Source: Alkalihalobacillus sp. BA299
GTDB taxonomy: Bacteria; Bacillota; Bacilli; Bacillales; Bacillaceae_F
Direction of reading: 5' to 3'
Assembly: GCF_017745675.1 (NCBI RefSeq)
Contig: NZ_JAFLJM010000017.1
Location: 1-64,000, forward strand
DNA: 64,000 nt
Shown here: in pieces, positions 53,050-61,280 of the stretch
Layout of the letters: every line of letters starts with the position of its first letter
Numbering within the stretch: position 1 is the stretch's first letter
The notes under the pieces: generated by a model
What the model was told of the DNA's origin: nothing
What the model saw: only the letters and a program-made list of their open reading frames with translations
The model's database searches: none
Program-made: the position numbers and the translations under genes

Positions 53050-53603
53050 ACCTATTAAGAAGAACAAGGTTAGAAGATTTAAATCTATCACATTTAGAGA
53101 TGGTTTTAAATTGGAGGAATCAGGATCATATCCGAAAAAAAATGTTTCAAGATCAAACCATTTCATTACGTGAACATAAAACATGGTTTGATAGATTAAA
53201 AAAAAACAATCGAACTATTGTAAAGATCTTTTATTTTGATAATGAGCCTAAAGGGGTAGTAAATTTTACGAATTTAGATTTTGATAATAGAAAATGTTTT
53301 TGGGGTTTTTTTATTGGTGATCAACGTGCGCCCAAAGGATTAGGAACTGTTATGGGGTATTTAGCACTAAATTTTATATTTGAGGAGAAAAATATCTGTA
53401 AATTATGTGCTGAAATTATAAGTTTTAATAAAAGAAGCATTCGTTACCATCAACGATTAGGATTTAAAATAGAAGCTGTGTTAAAAAAACAAATTATTAA
53501 ACAAGATGAATATACAGATGTCATTTTAATGGCTTTATATAAAGAAGAATGGATAGAAAATAAAAGTCAAATTCAACATTTGATAGGGGAATTTGAAATA
53601 TGA
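53046..53603 (+). CDS. pseH: GNAT N-acetyltransferase PseH
   Basis: A 185-residue GNAT acetyltransferase. HLEMVLNWRNQDHIRKKMF, then KTWFDRLKK, APKGLGTVMGYLAL (acetyl-CoA loop) and FNKRSIRYHQRLGF. PseH acetylates the 4-amino group using acetyl-CoA. GTG start with GAGGA upstream. Overlaps pseG and pseI by 4 bp each, so these three are tightly coupled. Confidence 0.9.
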   Translation: MNLLRRTRLEDLNLSHLEMVLNWRNQDHIRKKMFQDQTISLREHKTWFDRLKKNNRTIVKIFYFDNEPKGVVNFTNLDFDNRKCFWGFFIGDQRAPKGLGTVMGYLALNFIFEEKNICKLCAEIISFNKRSIRYHQRLGFKIEAVLKKQIIKQDEYTDVILMALYKEEWIENKSQIQHLIGEFEI

Positions 53604-54652
53604 ATCATTTTGTGGTTGATGGCCAGAAGGTTGGACAAAATTACAAACCTTTTATTATTGCAGAAATGTCCGGAAATCATTGTCAGTCTTTGAAACGTGC
53701 GTTAGCTATTGTTGAGGCTGCTGCGAAAGCAGGGGCAAATGCGTTAAAGATTCAAACTTATACAACTGATACAATGACTTTAAATATAGAAAATCCAGAA
53801 TTTAAAATTAAAGATAGCAATAGTCTGTGGAGAGATCATACACTTTATCAGCTTTATCAACAAGCATACACTCCTTGGGAATGGCACAAACCTATTTTTG
53901 AACGAGCCAAAGAATTAGGAATGATACCTTTTAGCACGCCTTTTGATGAAACAGCTGTTGATTTTCTTGAAGAATTACATGTATCTATGTATAAAATTGC
54001 TTCATTTGAAAATATAGATCTTCCATTAATCAAAAAAGTTTCATCAACTGGAAAACCGCTGATTATTTCGACAGGAATGGCAACAGTGTCTGAAATTGAT
54101 GAAGCGGTATGTACAGCCAGGGAGGCAGGGTGTAGGGATTTAGTTCTTTTAAAATGTACTAGCACATATCCAGCTACACCGAATAACTCAAATATTTTAA
54201 CTATTCCGCATATGGAGAAGCTATTTCATTGTCAAATTGGCTTATCGGATCATACGATGGGAGTCGGTGTTGCTGTTGCGAGTGTGGCACTGGGTGCAAC
54301 AGTTATCGAAAAACATCTCACTCTTTCACGAGCAGACGGGGGAGTTGATGCAGAATTTTCTCTAGAGCCTTATGAAATGAAATTATTAGTTGAGGAATCA
54401 AAGCGTGCTTGGGAATCTTTAGGTGTAGTCCATTATGGACCAACTGAAGCGGAAAAATCATCGATAAAATTTAGAAGATCTATTTATGTTTCACAAAACA
54501 TTAAAAAGGGACATCCGTTTACAAAGGAGAATATAAAAGTTATTCGACCAGGATTTGGACTTGAACCTAAATATTATGAGATGATTCTTGGCAAAACGGC
54601 CAAGAAAGATTTAAAGAGAGGAACATCCTTATCATGGGATCATATTTTATAA
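53600..54652 (+). CDS. pseI: Pseudaminic acid synthase
   Basis: A 350-residue NeuB-family PEP-condensing enzyme that joins 2,4-diacetamido-trideoxy-altrose with PEP. TIM barrel: IIAEMSGNHCQSLKRALAI, IQTYTTDTMTLN, KCTSTYPATPNN and GLSDHTMGVGVAVA, EKHLTLSRADGGVDAEFSL; C-terminal SAF (antifreeze-like) domain from about 285 (FRRSIYVSQNIKKG). The AEMSGNH form favours pseudaminic over legionaminic/sialic acid synthases (AEIGxNH). Last of the pse genes. Confidence 0.92.
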   Translation: MNHFVVDGQKVGQNYKPFIIAEMSGNHCQSLKRALAIVEAAAKAGANALKIQTYTTDTMTLNIENPEFKIKDSNSLWRDHTLYQLYQQAYTPWEWHKPIFERAKELGMIPFSTPFDETAVDFLEELHVSMYKIASFENIDLPLIKKVSSTGKPLIISTGMATVSEIDEAVCTAREAGCRDLVLLKCTSTYPATPNNSNILTIPHMEKLFHCQIGLSDHTMGVGVAVASVALGATVIEKHLTLSRADGGVDAEFSLEPYEMKLLVEESKRAWESLGVVHYGPTEAEKSSIKFRRSIYVSQNIKKGHPFTKENIKVIRPGFGLEPKYYEMILGKTAKKDLKRGTSLSWDHIL

Positions 54653-54662
54653 TACTTTTAAT

Positions 54663-54889
54663 ATGCTTACTACGACTGTGACTGCTTTCAATGGAATCAA
54701 TGGAACGGATGTCCCTGCAATGGTAGGATATGTGATGGTCACGCGAGTGCTAATGTTACAACAGTAAATTTCTTAAGTGGTACAGAAAATTTGTTAACGA
54801 TCGATTTAACACCTGGAATCCCTGTTTATGGATCAAGAGATGTTTATAAAGGACAACCATGGCGTTCGGTGTACATGTACGTTCTTTAA
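54663..54889 (+). pseudogene. Truncated paralogue of the 55275 beta-rich surface protein
   Basis: MLTTTVTAFNGINGTDVPAM, VGYVM, a frame shift at about 54733, then ASANVTTVNFLSGTENLLTI and DLTPGIPVYG. This follows SVTFFDGTDGSDIPSLAGYV and ARVNFLNDTVVVKTIDVTPG of the intact protein at 55275-55607. The first 20 or so residues and the C-terminal strand are missing. Confidence 0.75.
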
Positions 54890-55121
54890 ACTGAAACATA
54901 GTATTGTCCCTCTTAATTAAAGGCAACTCGCTTGTTGTTTGTACCATTCTATTTATCTCATTCCTCATCATTATTCTATTCTCTAGTCGCCCCATCTATC
55001 TTTTCGACGCCTATTTTTTTTCTTTGAAAGGATTGTATTTTCGTTATTGCAAAGATTGGTAGTCTCTCACTCCTATAATAACAATCCACAAAAAGTAGCG
55101 ATTTTCTTCCAAATTAAAATT

Positions 55122-55168
55122 AAGAGAGTGTTCTCAAATACTAGGCTTTTGAGATACCCTCTTTTCTA
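55122..55168 (+). terminator. Terminator upstream of the 55275 gene
   Basis: GAGAGTGTTCTCAAA pairs imperfectly with TTTTGAGATACCCTC around TACTAGGC, followed by TTTT. Ends the pse transcript and the pseudogene. Confidence 0.65.
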
Positions 55169-55217
55169 TTTCAATGGTTTCCAAAACTCCACAAACATCT
55201 TAGGTTAAATGTCTGAG

Positions 55218-55244
55218 ACAAATCTTACAAAATTTAATATATTA
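55218..55244 (+). promoter_or_regulatory. Candidate SigK promoter for the 55275 gene
   Basis: AC at 55218-55219, 16 bp, AATATATTA at 55236-55244, one mismatch to CATANNNTA. About 30 bp before the start codon. Confidence 0.4.
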
Positions 55245-55274
55245 TTGTATCAAGCAAGAAAGGGGGGGATTTAC

Positions 55275-55607
55275 ATGGCAAACGGACTTTTTGCAAAACC
55301 AGAAAGAACGGCGAATCAAGTTCAAATTCAATTTGAAGCGACAAGTTCTACTTCTGTTACTTTTTTCGACGGTACAGATGGATCAGATATTCCGTCATTA
55401 GCAGGATATGTAATGGCTAACGCAGGTGGATCTACTGCAAGAGTAAACTTCTTAAATGATACAGTTGTGGTGAAGACTATTGATGTAACTCCTGGTAAAT
55501 ATCAAAGTTTTTTCGTTCTTGGAGCAGATAATATCACGATAAGCGCTACTACCGCCACTACAACAAGTGGTGATTTGAATGTTGTTATAAACAACAATCC
55601 GCTCTAA
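55275..55607 (+). CDS. Small beta-rich spore surface candidate, no Cys
   Basis: A 110-residue protein, Thr/Ser/Val/Asn rich, with no Cys, no Trp and no signal peptide. Alternating hydrophobic strands (VQIQFEATSSTSVTFF; LAGYVMANAGGSTARVNFL; VVVKTIDVTPGKYQSFFVLG; ITISATTATTTSGDLNVVIN) suggest a small jelly-roll or beta-sandwich. It is related to the 108-residue protein encoded next (same YxxFxVxGxDxxxxxxxxxxxSGxLNxxIN ending). ATG 55275 follows GGGGGGG. Multiple copies and pseudo-copies nearby. A structural role in a spore surface layer is inferred. Confidence 0.6.
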   Translation: MANGLFAKPERTANQVQIQFEATSSTSVTFFDGTDGSDIPSLAGYVMANAGGSTARVNFLNDTVVVKTIDVTPGKYQSFFVLGADNITISATTATTTSGDLNVVINNNPL

Positions 55608-55613
55608 TAAAAA

Positions 55614-55648
55614 TGGAGGGTGTTCCATTAATATGGACACCCTCTTTC
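55614..55648 (+). terminator. Terminator after the 55275 gene
   Basis: GAGGGTGT pairs with ACACCCTC, with CCATTAATATGG in the loop extending the stem (TCCA/TGGA), then TTTC. Confidence 0.8.
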
Positions 55649-55691
55649 TAGGTGTATTCATTATTTTAGTAATACAAGGGTAATGAAGTTA

Positions 55692-55718
55692 ACCAATGCC
55701 TTCTTTTTTCATATGATA
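55692..55718 (+). promoter_or_regulatory. Candidate SigK promoter for the 55782-maf unit
   Basis: AC at 55692-55693, 16 bp, CATATGATA at 55710-55718: full match to AC-N16-CATANNNTA, 63 bp before the start codon. Confidence 0.6.
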
Positions 55719-55781
55719 TATCAATCTTTGTAATAGTTAATTTGACAAAAGTTACGTTTCGTAAAGAGAAAGGGGCTTCAG

Positions 55782-56108
55782 ATGTCTTGTTCGAATAAAT
55801 GTTGCTCACCGCGTATTATTCCTAATCAAATCAGCATACAATGGGAAACGGTTGATACGCCTATTTTTCCTTATGCCTCCGATCAAATAGCAACGCTCAG
55901 CGGTTATGTTCTTAATAATAGTTCTTCTAAGGGGCCTGTGACCGTAAATTTTATACGAAGTGGTGGACTGCTACCATTTAGTTTAATTGTGCAAGAAGGC
56001 GTGTATAAATCATTTGTCGTTATTGGGGTGGATACGCTCCGAATGGATTCAGGCGGCAGCTTTGCATCAGGTGAATTGAATATAACGATTAATTTTAATC
56101 CGTTTTAA
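55782..56108 (+). CDS. Small beta-rich spore surface candidate with N-terminal Cys
   Basis: A 108-residue protein with an N-terminal cluster CSNKCCSPR and then a domain resembling the 55275 product: ISIQWETVDTPIFPYASDQI, SGYVLNNSSSKGPVTVNFI, VQEGVYKSFVVIGVDTLRM, SGELNITINFN. The N-terminal Cys residues recall the DUF3992 Ena subunits, whose N-terminal Cys form inter-subunit disulfides. RBS AAGGGG. It is the first gene of the unit that includes the Maf-like glycosyltransferase, so it is a plausible substrate. Confidence 0.6.
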   Translation: MSCSNKCCSPRIIPNQISIQWETVDTPIFPYASDQIATLSGYVLNNSSSKGPVTVNFIRSGGLLPFSLIVQEGVYKSFVVIGVDTLRMDSGGSFASGELNITINFNPF

Positions 56109-56159
56109 AGCTAGTTAATGAAGATTGTAAGTTTTTTATATGAAAGGGTTGTAAAGTTT

Positions 56160-58085
56160 ATGTCAAAGTTATCTGTAGACTTATCCGAAAGAAATAAGTT
56201 GTTTCAAAAAAACTTACAGTACTTTCCCGAATATGTCAAACAACAAATAGTTAAGGTTAATCTAAAGGAAATAGAGAAATCAATTGATATTGTCTATACG
56301 AAGGAAGGCGCTCCAATTTGCAAGAACAAAAAAGACGGGAGAGTACAACATATTAACAGTCAATATCCATGGGATGAGGCAAAGAATTGGTGTAATCAGT
56401 TGCCTCTAAATGAGATGAGTACGCTTTTTGTGTACGGATGTGGCTTTGGCTACCCATTAATAGAATTATTAAAAAGGGTGCACGAGGATACTTTTGTTGT
56501 TGTGTTTGAACAAAATCTCCATATATTTATCGCAATGCTGTATTATTTTGATTTAGAGCCTATTTTTCGCAAGCACAATAAATGTATTTTTTTTCTTGGT
56601 TCACCAGATGATTTTTCAGAGAATTTCCAACATTTAATTTTAACAAATAGTGTATTTCATTTAACTGTTCCTTCTGTTCTATTTACTCCAAGCTCAAGGC
56701 TGTTTAAAATGGAGTATCTTAACATACAGTCTCATATTTTTGATCGGCTAAAACAACAAATTTTTGCATATGGCAGTAGTCATAATGATTCGTTGCTTGG
56801 ATTTCATAATATGATAGAAAATATTAAGATTGTGTTGGAGAATCCGTATTTAACGAGTTTAAAAGATAAGTTTGCTAATGTTCCAGCTTTTATTGTAGCA
56901 AATGGTCCTTCCTTGGACAAAAGTATAAATGAATTAAAGCAAGTGAAAGGAAAAGGATTGATTCTCTGTTGCGAGTCCGCTATTGTTCCACTAATGAAAA
57001 ATGGTATTAAACCGGATGCTATTTGTGTATCTGAACGTACGCCTGATAGCTATTTATATCATTTTCAAAATCGGAAATACCCAAAGGACATTGCCTTACT
57101 TGCGCTCGCTGTTGCCGATCCACGAACGTTTGCTTCTTTTGCAGGTCCAAAAGTACCTATTTTTCGAAGTTTAGAGACGACGAGCAAATGGTTTAATCAA
57201 ATTACTGGTGATAGAAGCGGACTATCTGGAGGTGTAAACGTCTCACATCTTGCCTATGAATTAGCTGACTACATGGGAGCTAATCCAATTGTGTTTGTCG
57301 GACAAAATTTTGCCTATGGATTAGATGGAATGACCCATAGTAAACATTCAAAGTATATAGATGAAGGAAAAGGGTATATCGAAAAATTGAAATCTTTACC
57401 AATTATTTATATGGATGGAAATGAGGTTCCGTTTGTTCCATCAAACGTAATATGGGAGAGGTACCGAAAAGGTCTTGAACGGTTAATAGAGCAGACACCA
57501 CATGTAACAGCCATCAATACGACGAAAGGCGGGGCGAAAATCAAAGGAACTTCATACGATTCATTAACAAACGTTATTGAACAATATTGCAAAAATAGAC
57601 AGTTAAACCGACTTGATACCTTACTAAACGATTGTAAAAAAAATGTAAATATACAGGATCGAAAGAATAAAATTAAGAACCTAAAAATTGAACTAAAAAA
57701 ATGTATCGAAATCTTTCGTGCATTTAATCAGTTAACGGAGGAAAGAAAGGCGATCATTCAACAGTTACTCGATGGATCTAAAGCACAAAATATCGAATTA
57801 TTACGTAATGCATTCATAGAAAATAGTACACATATAATGAAATTTATTCGAGCTGGTGTACACAATATGTTTTTCCAACAAGTGATTATGGTTGGATATT
57901 ATCAGATCAATGAATTAGGTGTTATCCATACTCTCGAGAAACTTCGTTATGCTCTACAATTTCAAATGAAATTATTTGAGAACTTGTCTGTCATTTGTCA
58001 AAGTCTCGTTAGAAATTTTCAGGTCGCTATTGAAAAGCTTTCTACAGTGGAAATTACATCATGTGAAGGAATGGAGCACCAATGA
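56160..58085 (+). CDS. Maf-like (DUF115) glycosyltransferase, candidate pseudaminic acid transferase
   Basis: A 641-residue protein with the central DUF115 domain of motility-associated factors: FANVPAFIVANGPSLDKSIN at about 240-259, CCESAIVPLMKNGIKPDAIC, GGVNVSHLAYELADYMGANP, FVGQNFAYGLDGMTHS; the N-terminus resembles the usual Maf first domain (FVYGCGFGYPLIELL). Maf proteins transfer pseudaminic or legionaminic acid from CMP-sugars onto flagellin Ser/Thr. There are no flagellar genes here. ATG 56160 has GAAAGGG upstream; an ATG at 56118 lacks an RBS. Target inferred to be a neighbouring surface protein. Confidence 0.8.
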   Translation: MSKLSVDLSERNKLFQKNLQYFPEYVKQQIVKVNLKEIEKSIDIVYTKEGAPICKNKKDGRVQHINSQYPWDEAKNWCNQLPLNEMSTLFVYGCGFGYPLIELLKRVHEDTFVVVFEQNLHIFIAMLYYFDLEPIFRKHNKCIFFLGSPDDFSENFQHLILTNSVFHLTVPSVLFTPSSRLFKMEYLNIQSHIFDRLKQQIFAYGSSHNDSLLGFHNMIENIKIVLENPYLTSLKDKFANVPAFIVANGPSLDKSINELKQVKGKGLILCCESAIVPLMKNGIKPDAICVSERTPDSYLYHFQNRKYPKDIALLALAVADPRTFASFAGPKVPIFRSLETTSKWFNQITGDRSGLSGGVNVSHLAYELADYMGANPIVFVGQNFAYGLDGMTHSKHSKYIDEGKGYIEKLKSLPIIYMDGNEVPFVPSNVIWERYRKGLERLIEQTPHVTAINTTKGGAKIKGTSYDSLTNVIEQYCKNRQLNRLDTLLNDCKKNVNIQDRKNKIKNLKIELKKCIEIFRAFNQLTEERKAIIQQLLDGSKAQNIELLRNAFIENSTHIMKFIRAGVHNMFFQQVIMVGYYQINELGVIHTLEKLRYALQFQMKLFENLSVICQSLVRNFQVAIEKLSTVEITSCEGMEHQ

Positions 58086-58948
58086 ATGCTAAAGAAAAAG
58101 AACAAATAAAAGGTCTATTAAAAGATATAAAGGCAGAATCGAAAGATATGCGTAATGTGTTATGGTCACGCGAAGAAATGATGGAAAACAAAGATTTTAT
58201 TAATTCAGTGAATCTTAATATGGAAAAAATGATGGATCACATCATGAATAGTTTATATCAGTATCAAAAAATAGGATGGAAAAAGTTTCTTCCGAATAAA
58301 GAATTAATTGAGCAAAAAGAGCAAGACGAACGAATAAAAAAAGAAAAAGAACGTTTTATGAAATGGATAGAGAGAGTTACTGAAATCGATGATTTTTATT
58401 ATTTATTTCATAGGCAATTAGCCGAAGAGAAACTGCTTAAGACACTTTCTGATTATGGCTGTGACGATTTTCAAAAAGCTTCTGTTATGGATATAGGGTG
58501 CAGGGATGGAAAATGGTTAAAGTCGTTCCAAGAGTGGGGAGCGTTACCAGGAAACTTAGTAGGTATTGATGTCTATCAGCCTATTATTAATCAGGCGAAG
58601 AAAATTTCAGACTCTAGTATCCAATTTATGGAAATATATCCAGATGAACTACCATTTGAAGATAAAAAATTTGATGTGATTTTGATGTTTGGTTTTCTTA
58701 TGCACGTTCTTGATGAATCTTTACGAAAAAAAATAGGACGTGAAATCGTAAGAGTCCTTTCCGATGATGGTATTATTATTACCTTTAATCTAACTAAAGA
58801 CGCAATAGCTAGTTTAGAGCCATTTTATGCATATACTTCAATCGGCTTAGAGTCGGAAGATTTAATTGACATCTTTACTGGTTGTTCGGTTCACTTTGAA
58901 AGGCAGTCTCATTCAGGTTTAGCCATCATTAGAAAAAAAAAATTGTAA
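58082..58948 (+). CDS. Class I SAM-dependent methyltransferase
   Basis: A 288-residue protein overlapping the maf-like gene by 4 bp. The first 110 residues are helical and charged (KEKEQIKGLLKDIKAESKDM). The methyltransferase domain starts at about 135: VMDIGCRDGKWLKSF (SAM motif I), VGIDVYQPIINQAKKI, FDVILMFGFLMHVLDESLR and VRVLSDDGIIITFNL. Substrate unknown; context suggests O-methylation of a surface glycan or its sugar. A decayed enzyme of this broad type lies at 46184-46764. Confidence 0.8.
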   Translation: MNAKEKEQIKGLLKDIKAESKDMRNVLWSREEMMENKDFINSVNLNMEKMMDHIMNSLYQYQKIGWKKFLPNKELIEQKEQDERIKKEKERFMKWIERVTEIDDFYYLFHRQLAEEKLLKTLSDYGCDDFQKASVMDIGCRDGKWLKSFQEWGALPGNLVGIDVYQPIINQAKKISDSSIQFMEIYPDELPFEDKKFDVILMFGFLMHVLDESLRKKIGREIVRVLSDDGIIITFNLTKDAIASLEPFYAYTSIGLESEDLIDIFTGCSVHFERQSHSGLAIIRKKKL

Positions 58949-58968
58949 GAAAGAGAAGATGGATAAAA

Positions 58969-59295
58969 ATGAAGGATAACATTATGCAGGAACTAGAGCG
59001 AATGGAGAACGTAACGGTTACATGCATCATACATTGGAAGCAAGGGAGTGATGCTGAATGCTATGAAGCTTTCATTCGTATTATTGAGCATTTAGAGTTT
59101 ATGGTTGACTCCCATTTTGACAGATTCATGGAGAGAAAAGAACAATTGGTAACCTTTATACAGGAATTGTATCAGTATGTGAGTAATAAGGATATTGTTG
59201 GAATTATTGATTTGCTGGAGTATGAATTTAGACCTTTTATTTCTGAATGGAGACAGGATGAAATGATCAAACACTCTCCCCCTAATAAAGGGTGA
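58969..59295 (+). CDS. Hypothetical acidic helical protein
   Basis: A 108-residue protein, mostly helical and rich in Glu and aromatic residues (WKQGSDAECYEAFIRIIEHL; FIQELYQYVSNKDIVGII; LLEYEFRPFISEWRQDEM). No known family is recognised with confidence. It sits 20 bp after the methyltransferase gene; short helical proteins of this kind occur next to maf genes in other Firmicutes (recollection). A scaffold or chaperone for the glycosylation complex is possible. Confidence 0.6.
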   Translation: MKDNIMQELERMENVTVTCIIHWKQGSDAECYEAFIRIIEHLEFMVDSHFDRFMERKEQLVTFIQELYQYVSNKDIVGIIDLLEYEFRPFISEWRQDEMIKHSPPNKG

Positions 59296-59390
59296 TTGGA
59301 ATGTTCAACACTAATTATTCACGACGGAGGGTTGGGATGATAGTAATTGACACATAGTCATCAATAAAATGAGTAAGAGGGAGATCGCTA

Positions 59391-59747
59391 ATGAGTTGTT
59401 TTTGTCATACCGTGATTTGTTGTGGAATTAAACGTAAAGATGTCCAAGATTGTGTGGAGTGTAGATGGCTTATTATTGACCAAACCCCTACAATCATCTT
59501 TCAATCCAATCAAGTTGTTTCAGCTTCAGGGACCATTGAGCTATCGAGCAGTACGAGTGGATTGACGCAAGTAGACGTAATTTTTTCTAGAGGGACAAAA
59601 ATTATCGAAACTTTTACATTGGAAGATCAACAATGCCTATCATTTACTGTTGTTGGATTCGATACGATTACATTGCAAGGGAATGCAACAGATCCATCGG
59701 AAAGTGCTACTGGAAGTTTTTGTTTAACTCCGCGTTATCAAATTTAA
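59391..59747 (+). CDS. DUF3992 endospore appendage (Ena)-like subunit
   Basis: A 118-residue protein. Cys-rich N-terminus (SCFCHTVICCGIKRKDVQDC then VECRW), then the DUF3992 domain: NQVVSASGTIELSSSTSG, LEDQQCLSFTVVGFDTITLQ, ATGSFCLTPRY. The SxxxxG-C-I pattern and FTVxxFDTITLxG strand match S-type Ena subunits of Bacillus spore appendages, in which N-terminal Cys crosslink stacked jelly-rolls. RBS GAGGGAG. No clear SigK -10 directly upstream; it may be read from the unit starting at 55782. A broken paralogue is at 44021-44484. Confidence 0.7.
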   Translation: MSCFCHTVICCGIKRKDVQDCVECRWLIIDQTPTIIFQSNQVVSASGTIELSSSTSGLTQVDVIFSRGTKIIETFTLEDQQCLSFTVVGFDTITLQGNATDPSESATGSFCLTPRYQI

Positions 59748-59883
59748 GAAGAAATAGTGGACACAGCATCGGCACATATGATAACCAAATCATATAATCA
59801 TAAAGATGGTTTCAATAAAGGTTTTAAATTTTCCAAAAGATATAAATGCCAGGTAAACGTCAAATAATCCCTAACTAATTTAT

Positions 59884-60335
59884 GAGGGCACTGAAAAACG
59901 TACGTTTTTTCAAAGGAACTAAATAGTAGTATCAAAAAAGACGACTCCAAAAATTCAGAAAGTGAATTTTAGGTCGTCTTTATTAATAATTGGTGTCTAT
60001 TTTACCTTTATATTAATCAATTAGTTTCAATATTCTTTTTATATTTACTGTAAATATAGCCATGGCACCTTGTAATTCCATGCCAATAAGACCCGAGGAT
60101 TTTGCAACATCATACACGTGTCTGTGTTTTAATTCGCTATTTTTTGCTTCTATTTTATATTGTTCTTTGGATTTTTCTTTAAAAGTATTACTTTCTTGGA
60201 ATTTTTCTTGCTCTGTATGTACATGTGATTTAATAGTTACCGAATATGTCCTGCTTTTAGCACCTTCTTTATAACATCCTTCTTTAAAAGGACAGTGCTT
60301 GCATTTTTCAATATCAAAGTGATACTAGTAACGTG
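59884..60335 (-). pseudogene. IS1182-like transposase C-terminal remnant
   Basis: On the minus strand: CKHCPFKEGCYKEGAKSRTY, FKEKSKEQYKIEAKNSELKH, RHVYDVAKSSGLIGMELQGA and MAIFTVNIKRILKLID. This is the C-terminus of an IS1182-family transposase (RYKIEAKNSELKHxHGYD pattern). Only about 110 codons remain. GAGGGCACTGAAAA at 59884-59897 resembles the element end at 46839. A different subtype from the first remnant. Confidence 0.8.
59938..59984 (+). terminator. Terminator downstream of the Ena-like gene
   Basis: AAAGACGACTCCAAAAATTC pairs with GAATTTTAGGTCGTCTTT (short internal mismatches, 6-nt loop). A/T-rich flanks; could serve either strand. The 190 bp before it hold nothing else clear. Confidence 0.75.
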
Positions 60336-60429
60336 CATTTTTATTTATACCTTTTCTTTTATCATATGTTTTTTTAATCGACATATGTCCTGCCTTACAT
60401 ACATTCCTGCATCTTTATTAATTCAAATT

Positions 60430-60911
60430 CATCTTCTTTTTTACGATAGCCTTGTGGATGAAAAAGACTTACTTAGAAAGGTACAGCCAAAAATTAAGAA
60501 GCAGGAGCAATCTCTTTTTAAAGAAATAGAAAAGAATGAAAAAAAATTGAAAAGCTGAAAAAGGAAAATAAGCAATTCTTAAAGCTATTAGCCAATGAAG
60601 ATATAGACAAAGTTGAATATGATGATGCGGTCAATGAAAATAGAAACGAAATTAAAAAATTGCAATCAGAAATACTTCAAAAGAAAGATATAATAAAGCA
60701 TTACACGGAAAGTACAGAGATGCTTCAAAAAGTCCAAAACGAATTAAAAAAGATTATAGATATAAAAGATATTACACCAGAGTTACTTCATAAGCTTATT
60801 CATAAAATTAAAGTATGGGAAAACAAGGATATTGCTATCGAATATCGTTTTTCTAACCTTTTTCTGTTAATTGAAGTAGTGACCAGTACTCAACACATGT
60901 GGAGTGTGTAG
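60430..60911 (+). pseudogene. Large serine recombinase C-terminal remnant
   Basis: A Lys/Glu-rich coiled coil (KKQEQSLFKEIEKNEKKL), a one-base shift at about 60540-60558, continuing KLKKENKQFLKLLANEDIDK and ending ITPELLHKLIHKIKVWENKD with IAIEYRFS. The long coiled coil followed by LxxKIxVxExxxIxIxYRF is the C-terminus of large serine recombinases. The catalytic N-terminal domain is absent. It abuts the IS1182 fragment. Confidence 0.65.
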
Positions 60912-61148
60912 CGCAGTTAGTGTTGGAATAGTCTGCGATCACTACCCAAACCATTTTGAGACAGTCGTCATGCTTAGTCAAAAAGAATGCTGAGATACAA
61001 AATTAATCTGATGCTTATCGATGGTTCTTGGCTACATTAGGAAAGCCATCCCTCATTCGGTGAAAAAATGTTTGAGAACATAAAAGAAAAACAGGTATAC
61101 TTGTTCAATTGCTTACGTTTGTATGTGATTAAACTACGGACAAATTCA

Positions 61149-61184
61149 AGAGATAGGTTTATGAAGATAACCTATCTCTTTTTG
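61149..61184 (+). terminator. Strong terminator in the 60912-61280 gap
   Basis: AGAGATAGGTT pairs with AACCTATCTCT (11 perfect pairs, 9-nt loop) then TTTTT. The gene it once served is not recognisable; the rest of this gap shows nothing. Confidence 0.85.
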
Positions 61185-61280
61185 TTATAATAAATTAAGT
61201 TGGGTAGGTATAAAGTCTGCTAACTGATATGTCTTGTCTTTTAATCGTTCTGCAATCATAGTGAAAGAGGAGGGACCTGT

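Noticed and set aside
55209..55274. 22-residue N-terminal extension of the 55275 protein
   Set aside because: It would start upstream of the SigK-like -10 element; the ATG at 55275 has a G-rich RBS just upstream.
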